Assembly (NCBI GenBank): GCA_905160935.1
Contig: CAJHZI010000430.1
Span: forward strand, 802,630-866,629
From: Enchytraeus crypticus
Taxonomy: Eukaryota > Annelida > Clitellata > Enchytraeida > Enchytraeidae
DNA length: 64,000 bases
Direction of reading: 5' to 3'
This document shows, in pieces, positions 30,509-41,530 of this stretch. The notes under the pieces were generated by a model. It had not been told where the DNA came from. It searched no databases and worked only from the letters and a program-made list of their open reading frames with translations. Within the stretch, counting starts at the first letter, position 1, and every line of letters begins with the position of its first letter. The position numbers and the translations under genes were made by a program.

Positions 30509-32343
30509 ATGCCAATCTGTGTGCTTGAAACTAATCTACCCAAGGAGAAAGTACCTCAGGACCTACATCTGAAGCTCTCTAAGAAGATTGCCGAAGTTCT
30601 TTCAAAATCAGAGCAGGTAAGAATGGATTCTATTTAATAAGAGTTAAAATACTTAATTCATATATTTACTATGTGTTTATAGTTAATACTGAATTCATTT
30701 AAGGAATTTATTAAAGTATTATTTAGTCAATAACTAATCTTTTACAAAGGCAAATTTAACTATTTTTTTCTCTCAATACATTCTTGTAGTTTTTTATATT
30801 CTTTTCATACCTGTAATTGATTGATTGATTGATTGTGTTGTTGGTTGGTTGTTGTAAATTAACGGTAGTAATGATTGATCGATTATGTAGATAGAATGAA
30901 TTACCATTACTAATGTATAACCTGGGCATCAATGACTATGATACTAATTCATCTATCTCTCTCTCTCTCTCTCTTAGTGGATCGCCCACTGGCAGGTCCA
31001 TGATATATGAGATCATATCTATATCAATCCATTAATCAATGGATTGGTATAGATGGTAAGCGCTCCTGTTAAATCAGGTGTAGCAGTGAGGCGAGTGAGC
31101 ATCAATGATTGATTGATTGATTAATTGATGAATTGATTAATTAATTGATTGATTTATATAGGTGGTTAGTGTCACTGTTAAGGCAGATGAGACAATGTGT
31201 CAGGGGGCAGCTACGATTGATTGATTGATTAATTGATTGATTGATACAGTTAGTTAGCGTGACTATTAGATCAGGAGAGACTCTGTGTAGGGGAGGCAGT
31301 GATGATGCCACAGTAACGCTGCATGTCTGGTCTATCAACGTCTTCAGTGAGGACAGGAATGCAGCCTATGCCGCTCAGCTGCACGAGTTCCTACGCACCG
31401 AGTTGGGCCCGCTACCTGAGAACCGGTGAGAACTGGCTGTGACTTTCTGAATTCCTTATGTTAGGATGACTATAGTAATCCCAATTGCTGTGTATGCTGG
31501 GCTGGAGGTAGTATTGTGGCATTTAAATGATTCTGAGATGAATGATTGATTGGTTGACTGGTTGATTGATTGATTGATTGATTGGTTGGTTGATTGATCC
31601 TCAGGTGAACTTAACTCACTCTTTATCAGTTGAGCTGATACGAAATCTAGTTTTATTTTTATTTGTAGTTTTATTTTTATTTTTATTTGTAGTTTTATTT
31701 TTATTTGTAGTTTTATTTTTATTTTTATTTGTAGTTTTATTTTTATTTGTAGTTTTATTTTTATTTGTAGTTTTATTTTTATTTGTAGTTTTATTTTTAG
31801 ATGTAGTTCTATTCGGACAGGACTGGTAAATGGATAATGGACAATAAGCTGTGTGTTGAATCATCGGTTATATGATTTCTGAAAGATAGAGATCGTCATG
31901 AATGATATGTCTGCCTAATGACAGATCCATGATATATATTCCTTCTATAGAGTCTCCTTTCACGCTGCATAAAGATCACTCAATTCTCTAGTAATTCTAG
32001 TAATCACTAGTAATTCTCTATGTTAATCTCTGAACTAATGGCTTTGCCATATCCACACGTTAAATAGCCTCTAGCTGCAATGCGGATCATATTTGTGTCC
32101 TATGATATGGAACTGTTTTAATATCAATAATCTGTTGTACTTGTTAACATGAATCGTGTTTGACATCCAATAAAAAAGTCAATAAGTTACAGAGAAAATA
32201 GAGATAAATTTGACGCTCTTGACATTGCCCTATGGCGAGGGACCGGACGCTAAATTCTTATTGATTGATTGTTTGATGTTTTGTGCCGCAGTGCCATACT
32301 AGCGTTTCACCCTATAGAACGCCATGAGGTCTTCTCAGTCTGA
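30509..32343 (+). CDS. DDT: D-dopachrome tautomerase / MIF-family protein (3 exons)
   Basis: MIF-family proteins are small trimeric tautomerases that also act as cytokines in animals. Exons 30509-30616, 31250-31425 and 32292-32343 join in phase (0, then 2/1) and give 111 aa. The N terminus MPICVLETNLPKEKVP matches DDT (MPFLELDTNLP). It keeps the catalytic Pro directly after Met and the family lysine (LSKSEQ). Exon 2 has VSVTIRSGETLCRGG and EDRNAAYAAQLHEFLRTELG, like the DDT helix. Exon 3 reads RAILAFHPIE, like RILIRFFPLE, but then ends HEVFSV, so the usual final GKxGTxxTFL-type segment is lost or replaced. A SINE begins 20 bp after the stop. Exon 2 is preceded by two decayed copies of its own 5' part. 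Confidence 0.88.
30953..31010 (-). mobile_element. LINE tail fragment
   Basis: TC tract followed by TTAGTGGATCGCCCACTGGCAGGTCCATGATATA, the reversed terminal block of the LINE family. Confidence 0.7.
31042..31222 (+). repeat. Two partial copies of tautomerase exon 2
   Basis: After TATAG at 31052 comes a frame reading M-V-S-A-P-V-K-S-G. After TATATAG at 31161 comes V-V-S-V-T-V-K-A-D-E-T-M-C-Q-G. The true exon after 31249 reads L-V-S-V-T-I-R-S-G-E-T-L-C-R-G. Each copy is about 55-60 bp, starts at an AG, and runs into an ATTGATTG tract and a stop; neither has a donor. Confidence 0.75.
31641..31805. repeat. TTTTATTTTTATTTGTAG tandem repeat
   Basis: About eight units of 18-24 bp in tautomerase intron 2. 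Confidence 0.95.
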
Positions 32344-32362
32344 TTCTCTAGTCGCTATACCA

Positions 32363-32535
32363 GGGGGCGGGGTTTAGCACATCGGTAGAGCATGCGCCGC
32401 ACAGCTGTGAGGCCTGGGTTCAAATGCCTGGTCAGTCAGCTGTATATCAACCCTGGAGTGATTGAAGATTATTCTTAAGTCTGTTCTAGCTGCAATATGC
32501 ACTATAAAAGGCAATGGTTATAAATAGGCGCGGAA
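32363..32535 (+). mobile_element. tRNA-derived SINE, family C
   Basis: Head GGGCGGGGTTTAGCACATCG with GGTAGAGCATGCG (A box region), B box GGGTTCAAATGCC, then a tail shared with 26735-26835. It is the most tRNA-like head of the three SINE families here. Confidence 0.8.
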
Positions 32536-32654
32536 TGAAGTAGAAAGTAAAACGGTACAAAACAGCAATCAAAACAATAACAGCTGAATCAGTGAAACTT
32601 TTTAGAACTTTGCTGTTGTACACTATAGATGTAACTAGACAAAAATATAGTCCT

Positions 32655-33035
32655 TTGCCTCGATCATCATCATCATCTTCTATTTTTTCTGATCGTCATC
32701 ATCATCATCTTCCCTTTTGCCTGATCATCATCATCATCTTCCATTTTGCCTGATCATCATCATCATCATCTTCCATTTTGCCTGATCATCATCATCATCA
32801 TCTTCCATTTTGCCTGATCGTCATCATCATCATCTTCCATTTTGCCTGATCATCATCATCATCATCTTCCATTTTGCCTGATCGTCATCATCATCATCTT
32901 CCATTTTGCCTGATCGTCATCATCATCATCTTCTATTTTGCCTGATCATCATCATCATCATCTTCCATTTTGCCTGATCATCATCATCATCCTCTTCCAT
33001 TTTGCCTGATCATCATCATCATCATCATCAGCCCT
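32655..33035. repeat. Minisatellite with TCATCATCATC core
   Basis: Nine or so units of about 35-44 bp: GCCTGATCATCATCATCATC then TTCCATTTT. Unit length varies by the number of CAT triplets. Confidence 0.95.
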
Positions 33036-33324
33036 TCTGCCTGAATGCTACTTCATATTCTGTCAGGATAATACTGTAAAACAAAACTGTCAAAGCTGGC
33101 ATCAACACAGCGATGAAAATGGATGTTAATTCTTGTTTTAGTACTGGATCATGATTATTATTTGTTAAAATTGTTAAGATAAATTTTAGCTTGTTACCCA
33201 CTTTGGCTTTCAATTTGTTGTTACCGTACTGCTGATGTCAATGTTACTGTTTGCTACTGAGATTTGACCGTTTATGTTTATTTTAATTAGTTTGCATTCA
33301 AATAGAATTTTAAAATTTATATTT

Positions 33325-33361
33325 TTTAAGCATAGTTGAATTGTATTCAACTATGCTTAAA
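33325..33361. repeat. Perfect 17-bp hairpin
   Basis: TTTAAGCATAGTTGAAT, loop TGT, then the exact reverse complement. There is no evidence that it is transcribed. Confidence 0.8.
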
Positions 33362-35214
33362 GGTAACTAAAATGCCAAAATGATAGTTTTCATTTTATTG
33401 TTTAAGTGTAATGGAATTCCATGTATGTTTCGATTCATTTTTAATTTAATAAACATATTTTCTCTCTCTCTATCTCTGACTATTGAATATTTTAAAGGGT
33501 AAACCATTTTGATTGCTTCGTTCTTGAACTGATTGAATTTTATTTGCTGTGTATATTATAAAAAGGAACGATTATTTAAGCCATGACCATTTGGAGATGC
33601 CGGTGTTATGTTGAACGGACTAATTTCAGACAGGTACTCTACATATAAGACGTAATGTTTTATTATGTGAAGCTTTAAGAAAAAAAGATAAAAAATAAAA
33701 TTAAACGATACAAAAAAATAAGATAAACTTTGTGCCTGCAGATAGATGTCGAGATGGTCTCGTAGTTTCAATAATAATAATAAATGTTTAACGTCCATTT
33801 CCTCATGCAAGTGAAAGTTTCGTCATTCAGGTGAAAATAAAGATTTTATAGCTATGATGAAATTTAAATGAATGTACATTTTTAACAACTTTGCTTTTAC
33901 ATGTATTTTCTTACTTTATCTGTAGTGATGTGTGCTGTAGGGACGTCCCTGACATCATCCTTGGATGAGGAAACGGACGTTAAACCTGTATTATTATTAT
34001 TGCCAATATAGCATATATATCGTTTGTTTATTTTAGCATTACTACTGTTTACTTATATTTGTATTTATAATACTATAATCCTTGCCAAACAATTCAAACA
34101 AAAATGATGATGATGATGACCACTATTGAATTGTGATCTGAACTGTGGACCTATACTGTAACCAAGCAATACTTCTCCTAAGATAGCCACAGTTTCTCAG
34201 TCTGCTAAACCTAAAACATTGTCTAAGTTAAATTTACTAAAATACCATTATTATCAGTCCTCAGAAAATATAATTTATTCAATTGACGTGTGTAGATTGC
34301 TTGCTAGGTTATGGTTCTGTATAACTTGCCTGTAGAGCACTCGTATACGCATTATACATGTATGTATGGGATGTTAGTATCACGTTACTCTCCTTAGGAT
34401 TATCTCAACCAGGAGTTGAATGCAGAGCTTCAAGCTTAACTGTTAACATGGTCAATACCAGTCAATGATTCGAGCATATTAATACATAGCCTAGCTATAA
34501 TTGTCATTTAGTAATATTTGTCTTCATTTACAGAACGTGTGCATAGTATGCTCCAATAGTTGTTGAACAACAGAAATGGTAACGTCATCAGAGTTTAATC
34601 CTTTATATGGGCTCTATTACAAAAAGCCAAGAAAAGCTAATGTAATTAGTTTAGTTTATTATTATAATTTCATTCTTTCTGTAAAGTAGTCTCGAACACT
34701 GCTTTCGGCCATGAGACTGCTATATAAACTTCCTTTCTAAATAATGATAATAATACCAAATACTGCTGTGTACTAATGAAATGTTTATTGTTTAACACAG
34801 TGGCCTATATCAGGCACACTAACAAGCAGGAATCCTTCTCATAGATTTTACTGAAGCAGAGTTAACATATTCATTTCAAACTATAAAAATTGCAACTTTT
34901 CACACAGCAATCTCAACTGGGCACTCAAAGTTCTAAGCAACGTACGAAAAGTGAATACTGAATAGATGGAGGTCTAGCTAACAAAGCCACAACCAATGTG
35001 GCAGAACCATTGTGGCAGAACCAATGTAAACCAATGTGTGCATCTCATGTTTGAAGGACTTTTAGAATCATTATGAAGAAATCAAGGCCCCTTCGCTGAG
35101 TTTACATTACATTGGAAGACATGAATACGAGCATATGTCAAGTTCTGCTTAGTCTGAGACGTCTCAATTAAATATAACACCTTTTAAATTGGATGAGTGA
35201 ACGGACGTTAAACC

Positions 35215-35262
<48 letters not shown>

Positions 35263-36095
35263 TCAGACAATTTTATCTGAAAGTGTTTGTTGGGATTATT
35301 GTTAAGATTGCTACAGATAAATATATAATTATTTATTTTATTCTAATTATTTAATTAATTAAATTTAATTATTTAATTCTAATTTACATATAAGACTAAA
35401 TTACACCATAGTATCCTTTAATTAAAATAGAGCGGTGTACTTTAGTTTTAGGATTTATATGGACTACCATGTTTATGACTTAATTAAACAAGATAATTCA
35501 GAGCTAACAGTTAGCTTGGTACTAAATTTACAGCCACCGTCTTATACACTCTAACATTTTCAATTGACCCAGACAACATTCATAAAGTATTTCACTGTAT
35601 GAAATATAAATACAACAATGACAAGCAAATAAGTAAAGCAAGTAAATAAACCCAAACAAGTAAATACACTCAAATATATAAAAAATATGCTTAATATACT
35701 GAAATATATACATATAACTGTACAACGAGATTTAAAATTCCAAAAAGAAGAATTTAAATAATTATATAACAAATTACACCACTGTAGCGCTTAATAAATA
35801 ATCTAGTTTTATTTCATGTGACTAGTTAGATTGAAATTCTCTTGAAAATACTTGAAAAACGAGTGATTAACATTGAAAAACATCTAGAGTAAAATATACA
35901 TAGAATGACTCAAATGTCTCTAAAACACTACCATACTACCTCTCAGATTCAACTAATCTTGAAATGAATATTATATACATAGAGTGTTCATGAGCCACAG
36001 ATCTATGTCATAACAAAAGATGGTAGCACTCTTACAAGATTCTTTAGTCAACATCAGGAAATCAATAGTAGAGAGACAAATTTTACCCCGACATT
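33362..36095. other. AT-rich intergenic region
   Basis: No exon seen. Two GGACGTTAAACCT short-repeat tails followed by TTA tracts lie at 33930-34005 and 35185-35265. The 3' UTR of the small membrane protein gene on the reverse strand probably lies in the right part. Confidence 0.5.
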
Positions 36096-36287
36096 TTAGT
36101 CTGCATGATCTACGTCTTTTATATTGATAAATCTTGACGCAACAGTGGCAGCGATTATAGATAAAACAACCACAAATATAGCGAAGATGTAAAAAGTTTC
36201 TTCGTCGAATAGTTCTTGAAAACGTGGCAGCATAGCGCTGACTTTCTCCATAAATTGGCTCTCAGACGGTCCTTCAGGAAGAGTCAT
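36096..36287 (-). CDS. Small single-pass membrane protein, 63 aa, unrecognised
   Basis: A complete ATG-to-stop frame with balanced composition: an acidic/amphipathic N-terminal half (ESQFMEKVSAMLPRFQELFD), one strong hydrophobic helix (residues about 32-52, FYIFAIFVVVLSIIAATVAS) and a short polar end (IKDVDHAD). It resembles the layout of animal SMIM-type micropeptides, but I cannot match it to a named one. A possible acceptor (TTACCCAG) lies about 20 bp upstream of the ATG, so a 5' UTR intron is likely. It is divergent from the large gene at 37422. Confidence 0.6.
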   Translation of the reverse strand: MTLPEGPSESQFMEKVSAMLPRFQELFDEETFYIFAIFVVVLSIIAATVASRFINIKDVDHAD

Positions 36288-37421
36288 TGTGGGCCGATCT
36301 CCTTCTGGGTAACCGTGGTATTAAAGTCTTCACTTAGGAGGGTATCTTCTGTTATTAGAAGGGTGTAGTGAACTACAGTGGTAGTAAATTAATTAATCTG
36401 AATCAATTAGATTTAATGACCGTGAGTTCACTAGAATAGTATCCTATCGGCGAAAGAGCAATTAAATTATATGTTAAATGTTCTATATTTATTACATTTA
36501 CTTTTATTTGCTTTTATTTACTTTTGCTTTTTTTCAGATTAATTGTTTATTTACAAACAAACCAAGATCTGACACAAGGTCAGTATTACATAGATATACT
36601 TTAGGATTGTTCTCTCCCCTTTATAATAGCATAAAATATGTTATGCTATGACATATTTTGTATTAAATAGACGCTTTATTGTGAATTGTAGGATAGCCAT
36701 TGACCCCGTGTTACTAATTAGTAGCATTGAAAACTAATCAAATCATAATATTAACCTTATAAATATAATTTTCTTGGCTAGCAAAACTATAGAAAACTGT
36801 GAGTCATCTAGATGTGTTGTTATTTATGCTAATTATTAAATTATAAATATTAAAAATTTGCCACAAATATAAAATTATATATATTAATACAAAATTTAAG
36901 TAAAGCCAATTAATTACTGCAGTCGCGAATTATTTCTGCTAATAAATAAATAAATAAAATAAATATGTCATCCTAGACAACATCGAACGATTTTCAAACC
37001 GATTGAATAATTTTAAACGTAGGTATTATAGGACGACATTGTAATTTAAGCTAATTTAAAATTAAAGTATTTTTGCACTCCTGAAATTGTTTTCTTACAA
37101 AATCGCATTCATAAATGCTGTTTTGTGCAAATTAACATCTAGTAATTTTCTGGCGTTTAGGATAATTCGATTGATAGGAGCAAATAGGAAGATAACCCAT
37201 AGTAAGTTGTTGCAGATTATTTACAGATACTAATCTGATTAAGATTGATTATGAGAATCATGTTATATTTCAAATTGCATTAATTTATTATTTATATATG
37301 TTGGAAATATAAGCATTTAGCAATTAATAAGTAATAAATAGTAGGTCAAAATGTATTATGTTATTATTATGTGTTATGTCATAGATTCCTTGGGAAGAAT
37401 GCACAAACTAAAGAGCCTGAA
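36288..37421. other. Divergent intergenic region
   Basis: AT-rich sequence between two divergently oriented genes. A plausible acceptor (TTATGTCATAG, ending 37384) before the large frame suggests an upstream non-coding exon. Otherwise I see nothing. Confidence 0.4.
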
Positions 37422-40400
37422 ATGAAGCCGGATCATGAAAGGGTAACAAAACTCTTAACAGACACGGTAACGCTGTTGTGCAAGAATGGCCTAACGTTCA
37501 CCGATGAACTCAAGATTCAGGGACTGCTCGGCGTAACGATCGATAAATCAGAAATATTCATCGTTCAGATCTGCGACACTTTTCGTGCATCTACGAGAAG
37601 TTCGAGGGAGGATGAGGGAACAAGTCTGCAGCCGAGCAGCAGCTCAGGGGGAGGGGAGCTCACTCCCCCCACCTCCGAAGGACCTCCCCCTAGAAAGAGA
37701 CCAATGTCGTCATCCAATCAGTTTGTAGATCTGACGCAATTGACGGAGAGTAGGCGGGACCAAGGTAACTCGAGCCAAAGACCAGAAAATAGACCAGAAC
37801 CGCAGAAGCAGGAACAGGTAGGACAACCACCTCGAAGATCTTCCATTCAGCCCCATTCCACACAGGAAGCAAAGTATTCGCATCAGGGGAATCACCCGTT
37901 TCACCCCCACCCACCTGGTCCCCCTGCTGGGATGCCTCAGAGAGGAGGCGGGGCCTCAGAGGAGAGAGCTAGAGGAGGCGGGGCCTCGGAGGAGCGAGCT
38001 AAAATGGGCGGGGCTACAGAGGAGAGAGCTAGAATGGGCGGGGACACAGCTAGGAGGATTAGCGACCCTGGTACGGGGAGAGTTGGAAGACAGGCTGAAC
38101 TGGCTACAGCAGCTCACGAACAGCTGCTTCAGCAGCAGCTACAGCAGCAAATGCAGCAGCAGCTGCACCAGCAGCAGCTGCACCAGCAGCAGCTGCACCA
38201 GCAGCAGCTGCACCAGCAGCAGCTGCAGCAACAGCAGCAGCAGCAGCTGCAGCAGCAGCTTCACGAGCATTTGCAGCAGCAAAACTTTCAGCAGCTGCAG
38301 CAGCAGCAGTTGCAGCAGAAGCAGCTGCAGCAGCAGCAGCTACAACAGCATCTGCAGCAGCAGCAGCAGCAGCAGAAGAGGCGAGAAGAGAGGCATGCCA
38401 AGCAGCAGCAGCAGCAGCTGTTGCAGCAGCAAATTCAACAGCAACAATTACAGCAGCAGCAACTACAGCAGCAACAGATGCAGCAGCTACATCAGCAGCA
38501 GTTACAGCAGCAACAGCTGCAGCAACAAATGCAGCACAGGGAATCTTTTCCTTTCTCTTCTAAAGATCCGAGATTTCACCGGCCCGACATTCCGTTGCCT
38601 AATTTCCCGCCACACCACCTGGGGTCTCCTGAAGGTTATCATGGACCACCGATGGGTCCGGTTCTTCATGGACCCTTGGGTCATCTGAGGCACCCTCTTC
38701 CAGTTCCTGGAGTCAACCCACACCGGGCCAGCCCTCCACCCTATCAGAGAGTCTCCAAAGGGCAGACCACTCCAACTCCTGGCGGAAACCTTCACTCGCC
38801 ATCTTTTCCTCTCCCGCTTCCCGCTCAAGGTGGTATCCACGTAGGTGCTGGTGTAATAGCACCTGGTGGACACCAGGTTGGCTTCCCACCTGGTCCAAAT
38901 TTTGGTGGCGAGTTTCACCACCAGTTTCAGCTTCAGTATTATCAACAGCACGTGGGGGACGGTTTTGTTTCCCCCACTCGCAGCGGATCGTCGGAGTTGG
39001 GCAGGCTTTCCGAGGGCCTTCCAAATCTTCAGGCTTTTCCGTTGCACGCGGATCTGCACGGACAGATGCCAGGATTAGATCCGACGACTCTGCCACAGCC
39101 TCCTCCCATTAGGAGAGCTCCCAGAGTTCGTCCAGCTGTCTACGGCGAAAAAATAAATCTGTGCGAGGAAGATGGTGACGGTAATGCCGTTGCTGTCGGC
39201 GAGAACGAAGGAGTAAGTGGGAACACTACTACGAGTGAGGGTACGGGTAATTCTGCTGCAGACTCTAGTGATAACGCAGCAGTGTGCTACAGCAGTACTA
39301 GCGGGTACGGTAGAGATGAAATTAGTAGATATACCAGTAGCGGTTGTGCATTCAGCGACAATGGGAACGATGGCGGTGGTGAGGTTCTTGGCTCGGCTGA
39401 AATGAATTCATTCGCAAGACAAGACCAGCGTGAGATCAGAGACGTTCAGAGCTCAGTGTCTGGCGTTTTAACCTCTTCTAACTCAGCCGGCATTTCAGCC
39501 GGTATTGTAACCTCATCTCACTCAGCCGGTATTTTAACTTCCTCTCTCTCAGCCGGCATTCAGTCTGGCTGTGGAGCCGTTAGCCAAACGTCAGTTCAGA
39601 ACAGCGCAGTAGTTGCAGGTGAAAGTTCATCGCGTAGCGACGGCTTATCGGACGAGTCTCGCACTAGCGGCTGTGAAGCCGGCGGCTGTGAGGTGTCGAG
39701 TATTGTGATACAGCCGGACAACCTGGAGGAAGCCGCCGAAATGCTCAATGAGAGCGGCTTAATGGCTGTCAGGAGCGCGAATGAGATGGAAGAGGAGATG
39801 TCGATGTTTGGAGATATCTCCGTGATGTCAAACATTCAGGAAATCCTTCCGCTGGATTCCGACGAGGGATTTCCCATGTCCGGCGGGGAAAACCTTGATC
39901 CCGATGATTTAGTCGGGAACGGTTTGGGTGAAATTGATCGGAACATGACAGACGAAGACGAGAATAGAGCTTGGAATAACCGCGGCGTAGAAGGGTGTGA
40001 CGAACATAGTGAAAGTCAAAGTGGTTTGAATGAAAATGCTGCCGGAAATGTAAGTGACAATTTAGGCTGGAATGCTGGCGATAGTGACAGGGAAAATCGT
40101 AATCAAATGAGTTTTGGCTGTGACAGTGTTTTGGACGTTGGATCTGCGGAAGATTATGACGTGACCGGCAATCACAGATCTTTTCCGCTCGGAGAAACGT
40201 TGCGCGATCTTAATGAAACGTCTAACAATGTTAGTACAGTGACGTATAGCCCTGCCAGTTCACTGAATGGCAGTACAACTGGTGCTACTACCAAAAGCTC
40301 GACTTATCCAATAATGGCACAGGAAGCTACTACTGCGAGTTCTTTCCTAGTGAACAGTGACTCATTGAATTCTGATTTAATCAAGTATTCTGTAAATAAT

Positions 40401-41231
40401 GTCAGCGGAAACAATTCTTTACAAAGTACGGCTTCTGAATGCGTACCTCCAAGATCTTATCACGACGGTTGTTCCAATGTGATGACTCATCCAGAGGGAA
40501 TTGTTGACGTCACTACGAGAGAAAACAATGAAGCTCATCGCAACGTGTGTCATCAAACGTCGACGCTAAACTCTTCTGATAACACTAGTCACCCTCAAAC
40601 CCTCAAAACCTCAAACCCTCAAGCCACAGGTTCATCTTCACATCGAGTCGTCGAAAAGGTATCGGATCATGCCACGGCTGATTGTGCGTCCTTAGGACAT
40701 GACGATTCCCACCTGCCTTCAGCCGGTCGGGGAATTCCCACGGATATAAATTGCGCTGATCGGTACTGTCAGATTTACCAGGGAGGTGGTGCCACTACTG
40801 CTTTTTCGGCAAATGATCCGATGAATCCAGAGGCTTTGAGTTCAGAGCGATCTTCAGAGACATCATCTGGTGAATTGGATGACTATCACAGAACTCTCCC
40901 AGACACGCTGACATCTGGTGAATCGAATGAATGTCTCAACGTCCGCCCTTCTTTTTCCACAATAACTCCATCCATTCCCGAGGAAGCTGTAGACTCAACC
41001 GGACAAATCTCCGCCATGGAGGCACTCACCGGAGAGAGGTCATGTGAGCCGGAATGCCAGATTTCTGCAGCCGGCGGCTCTCCAGGTGGACCGGCGTGCA
41101 TAGTGACCATCGGTACATCGGAGGTGGAGGTGTCCTATCAGTATCCGGAGGAGCGGAGGGAGGTGATGACTGATGAAATGGAGGGAGTGGAGGAGGAAGT
41201 GATTGATCAATCAATCAATCAATATAATTGA
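37422..41231 (+). CDS. Large intronless Q-rich protein, 1269 aa, unknown function
   Basis: The first in-frame ATG is at 37422; the frame is open without ATG a little further up to a possible acceptor at 37384. The N-terminal 55 residues look folded and conserved (VTKLLTDTVTLLCKNGLTF, LLGVTIDKSEIFIVQI) and give the impression of a small domain I cannot name. Next come an acidic/P-rich linker, a four-fold G-G-A-S-E-E-R-A-R-type repeat (about 37940-38050) and a Q/L/H tract (38105-38535) from CAG-CTG-rich DNA. A P/G/H region and about 650 residues rich in S, N, E, D and G follow, with SAGI-type repeats. No TM, zinc finger or catalytic motif is visible. A nuclear or transcription-related role would fit the composition but is only a guess. 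The final residues (DQSINQYN) come from a CAAT microsatellite. Confidence 0.8.
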   Translation: MKPDHERVTKLLTDTVTLLCKNGLTFTDELKIQGLLGVTIDKSEIFIVQICDTFRASTRSSREDEGTSLQPSSSSGGGELTPPTSEGPPPRKRPMSSSNQFVDLTQLTESRRDQGNSSQRPENRPEPQKQEQVGQPPRRSSIQPHSTQEAKYSHQGNHPFHPHPPGPPAGMPQRGGGASEERARGGGASEERAKMGGATEERARMGGDTARRISDPGTGRVGRQAELATAAHEQLLQQQLQQQMQQQLHQQQLHQQQLHQQQLHQQQLQQQQQQQLQQQLHEHLQQQNFQQLQQQQLQQKQLQQQQLQQHLQQQQQQQKRREERHAKQQQQQLLQQQIQQQQLQQQQLQQQQMQQLHQQQLQQQQLQQQMQHRESFPFSSKDPRFHRPDIPLPNFPPHHLGSPEGYHGPPMGPVLHGPLGHLRHPLPVPGVNPHRASPPPYQRVSKGQTTPTPGGNLHSPSFPLPLPAQGGIHVGAGVIAPGGHQVGFPPGPNFGGEFHHQFQLQYYQQHVGDGFVSPTRSGSSELGRLSEGLPNLQAFPLHADLHGQMPGLDPTTLPQPPPIRRAPRVRPAVYGEKINLCEEDGDGNAVAVGENEGVSGNTTTSEGTGNSAADSSDNAAVCYSSTSGYGRDEISRYTSSGCAFSDNGNDGGGEVLGSAEMNSFARQDQREIRDVQSSVSGVLTSSNSAGISAGIVTSSHSAGILTSSLSAGIQSGCGAVSQTSVQNSAVVAGESSSRSDGLSDESRTSGCEAGGCEVSSIVIQPDNLEEAAEMLNESGLMAVRSANEMEEEMSMFGDISVMSNIQEILPLDSDEGFPMSGGENLDPDDLVGNGLGEIDRNMTDEDENRAWNNRGVEGCDEHSESQSGLNENAAGNVSDNLGWNAGDSDRENRNQMSFGCDSVLDVGSAEDYDVTGNHRSFPLGETLRDLNETSNNVSTVTYSPASSLNGSTTGATTKSSTYPIMAQEATTASSFLVNSDSLNSDLIKYSVNNVSGNNSLQSTASECVPPRSYHDGCSNVMTHPEGIVDVTTRENNEAHRNVCHQTSTLNSSDNTSHPQTLKTSNPQATGSSSHRVVEKVSDHATADCASLGHDDSHLPSAGRGIPTDINCADRYCQIYQGGGATTAFSANDPMNPEALSSERSSETSSGELDDYHRTLPDTLTSGESNECLNVRPSFSTITPSIPEEAVDSTGQISAMEALTGERSCEPECQISAAGGSPGGPACIVTIGTSEVEVSYQYPEERREVMTDEMEGVEEEVIDQSINQYN

Positions 41232-41530
41232 GTGAAATGATCAATCAATCAATATAACTGAGTAAAGTGATTGATTAATCGTTAATCAATGAATGAATTG
41301 ATTGATCTATCAATCAGTCAATATAACTGAATGAAATGATTGATCAGTAGTTAATCGATGAATGAATTGATTGATCTTTCAATCAGTCAATATAACTGAA
41401 TGAAATGATTGATCAGTAGTTAATCAATGCATGAATTGATTGATCTATCAATCAGTCAATATAACTGAATGAAATGATTGATCAGTAGTCAAACAATGCA
41501 TGAATTGATGGTTCTATCAATCAGTAGTTA
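41195..41530. repeat. ~66-bp tandem repeat including the stop codon region
   Basis: Four to five units with GATTGATC, TTAATC, ATGAATGAATTGATTG and CAGTCAATATAACTGAATG. The first, shorter units include the last codons and the stop of the large gene. Confidence 0.85.

Noticed and set aside
31616-31864. K/N/T-rich and F/L/V-rich frames over the TTTTATTTTTATTTGTAG repeat
   Set aside because: Translation of a tandem repeat in an intron.
38083-38688. Alternative-frame S/C-rich and antisense ORFs over the Q-rich gene (also 38502-39096)
   Set aside because: Shadows created by CAG/CTG-rich DNA of the main frame.
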